A stretch of 64,000 bases of DNA from Hahella sp. KA22 (GTDB lineage Bacteria; Pseudomonadota; Gammaproteobacteria; Pseudomonadales; Oleiphilaceae), in the NCBI RefSeq assembly GCF_004135205.1, contig NZ_CP035490.1:6665001-6729000 (forward strand), written 5' to 3'. Shown one piece after another: positions 63,636 to 64,000 of the stretch. The position numbers and the translations under genes are program-made. The notes under the pieces are model-generated. The model did not search any database, had not been told where the DNA came from, and saw only the letters and a program-made list of their open reading frames with translations. The stretch's first letter is position 1; each line of letters opens with the position of its first letter.

Positions 63636-64000
63636 ATGAGCAAGCAAACTTCCCCGACAGCATTTAGCTTTGGCGCGCCCGAGGCCGTGTTAGACACGAC
63701 GCTGACCTCTTACCTGGGCGTGTTTCTGAATCCCCATGGCGACTATTACGCGCCGCCGGTCAGTCTCACCGGGCTGGCCAAACTGCTACGCGCCAACGCC
63801 CATCACGGGACTATTCCCTACTTTAAGCGCAACATGCTGCGCAAGTTTTACGTGCCGTCGCCCGTGCTCAGCGCCACCGATCTGGAGAGCGCCGGCTTCG
63901 ATTACCTGGTGTTTGGCATGTGCTACTTTCAGAAGCTCTTTAACCGCCTGGGTCAGATCGTCCGCCTGCAACACATTCCCGCGTTGAACATGCGGCGCAT
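63636..64000 (+). CDS. Portal protein GpQ-like (truncated by window edge)
   Basis: ATG 63636, 14 nt after the terminase stop. The frame stays open to the window end (about 121 codons). The sequence GVFLNPHGDYYAPPVSLTGLAKLLRANAHHGTIPYFKRNMLRKFYVPS matches the N-terminal part of P2 GpQ portal proteins (PBSX-type). The C-terminal two thirds lie outside. P-Q order fits the P2 layout. Confidence 0.92.
   Translation, partial: MSKQTSPTAFSFGAPEAVLDTTLTSYLGVFLNPHGDYYAPPVSLTGLAKLLRANAHHGTIPYFKRNMLRKFYVPSPVLSATDLESAGFDYLVFGMCYFQKLFNRLGQIVRLQHIPALNMRR

Larger units (their letters stand above)
44323..64000. mobile_element. P2-superfamily prophage, late-gene half (continues beyond window)
   Basis: A contiguous block of head, lysis and tail genes in P2-like arrangement. 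Portal and terminase ATPase diverge from scaffold, capsid, small terminase, head completion, tail completion, sheath, tube, lysis, chaperone, tape measure, baseplate, fibre, hub and spike genes. The DUF2586, DUF2597 and DUF2590 families point to the HP1/K139 branch. Base composition is GC-rich compared with the island to its left. Integrase, repressor and replication genes are absent here and must lie to the right if the prophage is complete. Confidence 0.95.

Overview
This is a chromosomal segment of a gammaproteobacterium. The gene order closely follows the genus Pseudomonas in several blocks: rrn-tyrS-M23 peptidase-anmK-erpA-argC; dksA-gluQ-cbrX-cbrA-cbrB-crcZ-pcnB-folK-panB-panC-pgi; and folK/folB-plsY-tsaD-rpsU-yqeY-dnaG-rpoD. 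Differences from Pseudomonas (a bactofilin gene, the position of hemL, shuffled blocks) suggest a related marine lineage such as Hahella or another Oceanospirillales/Pseudomonadales member. That placement is inference from gene content and synteny, not from a database search.

Layout. 1-709: 5' part of a 16S rRNA on the minus strand, with leader and two tandem promoters up to about 1050. 1062-19408: housekeeping genes (tyrosyl-tRNA synthetase, murein peptidase, anhydromuramic acid kinase, Fe-S insertion factor, bactofilin, argC, ClC channel, haem genes hemJ and hemL, PBP1B with a TPR lipoprotein, an APH-like/P-loop kinase fusion, a pentapeptide-cNMP-Rieske cluster, sfsA). 19625-26450: dksA-gluQ, then the CbrX-CbrA-CbrB carbon/nitrogen two-component system. 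It is followed by an intergenic region holding CbrB-like half-sites, an exact GG-N10-GC sigma54 promoter, and an A-rich, hairpin-studded RNA with a strong terminator that I call a CrcZ-type small RNA. 26661-39708: pcnB, folK, panBC, pgi, folB with a second folK, plsY, tsaD, and the macromolecular synthesis operon rpsU-yqeY-dnaG-rpoD. 39818-39894: tRNA-Ile2 (CAU).

39895-44322 is visibly AT-rich and gene-poor. It carries an SDH/ClpP-like serine protease homologue, a DUF3800 protein and a TacA/TacT-type toxin-antitoxin pair with an operator-laden promoter. 44323-64000 is the late-gene half of a P2-superfamily prophage, most like the HP1/K139 branch in gene families (DUF2586 sheath, DUF2597 tube, DUF2590 baseplate protein). 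Tail, lysis and head genes run leftward; terminase ATPase and portal run rightward off the window edge. Integrase, repressor and replication genes are not in the window and should lie to the right.

How it fits together. The chromosomal part is ordinary core metabolism plus one elegant regulatory module: CbrA senses, CbrB activates sigma54 transcription of a CrcZ-like RNA, and that RNA is expected to sequester Hfq/Crc and relieve catabolite repression. The prophage is a tightly packed operon with many ATGA stop-start overlaps. It has a well-supported programmed -1 frameshift (A AAA AAG) in the tail assembly chaperone and an unusual L,D-transpeptidase-like protein where the endolysin is expected. 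The AT-rich block between the tRNA and the tail genes looks like horizontally acquired cargo.
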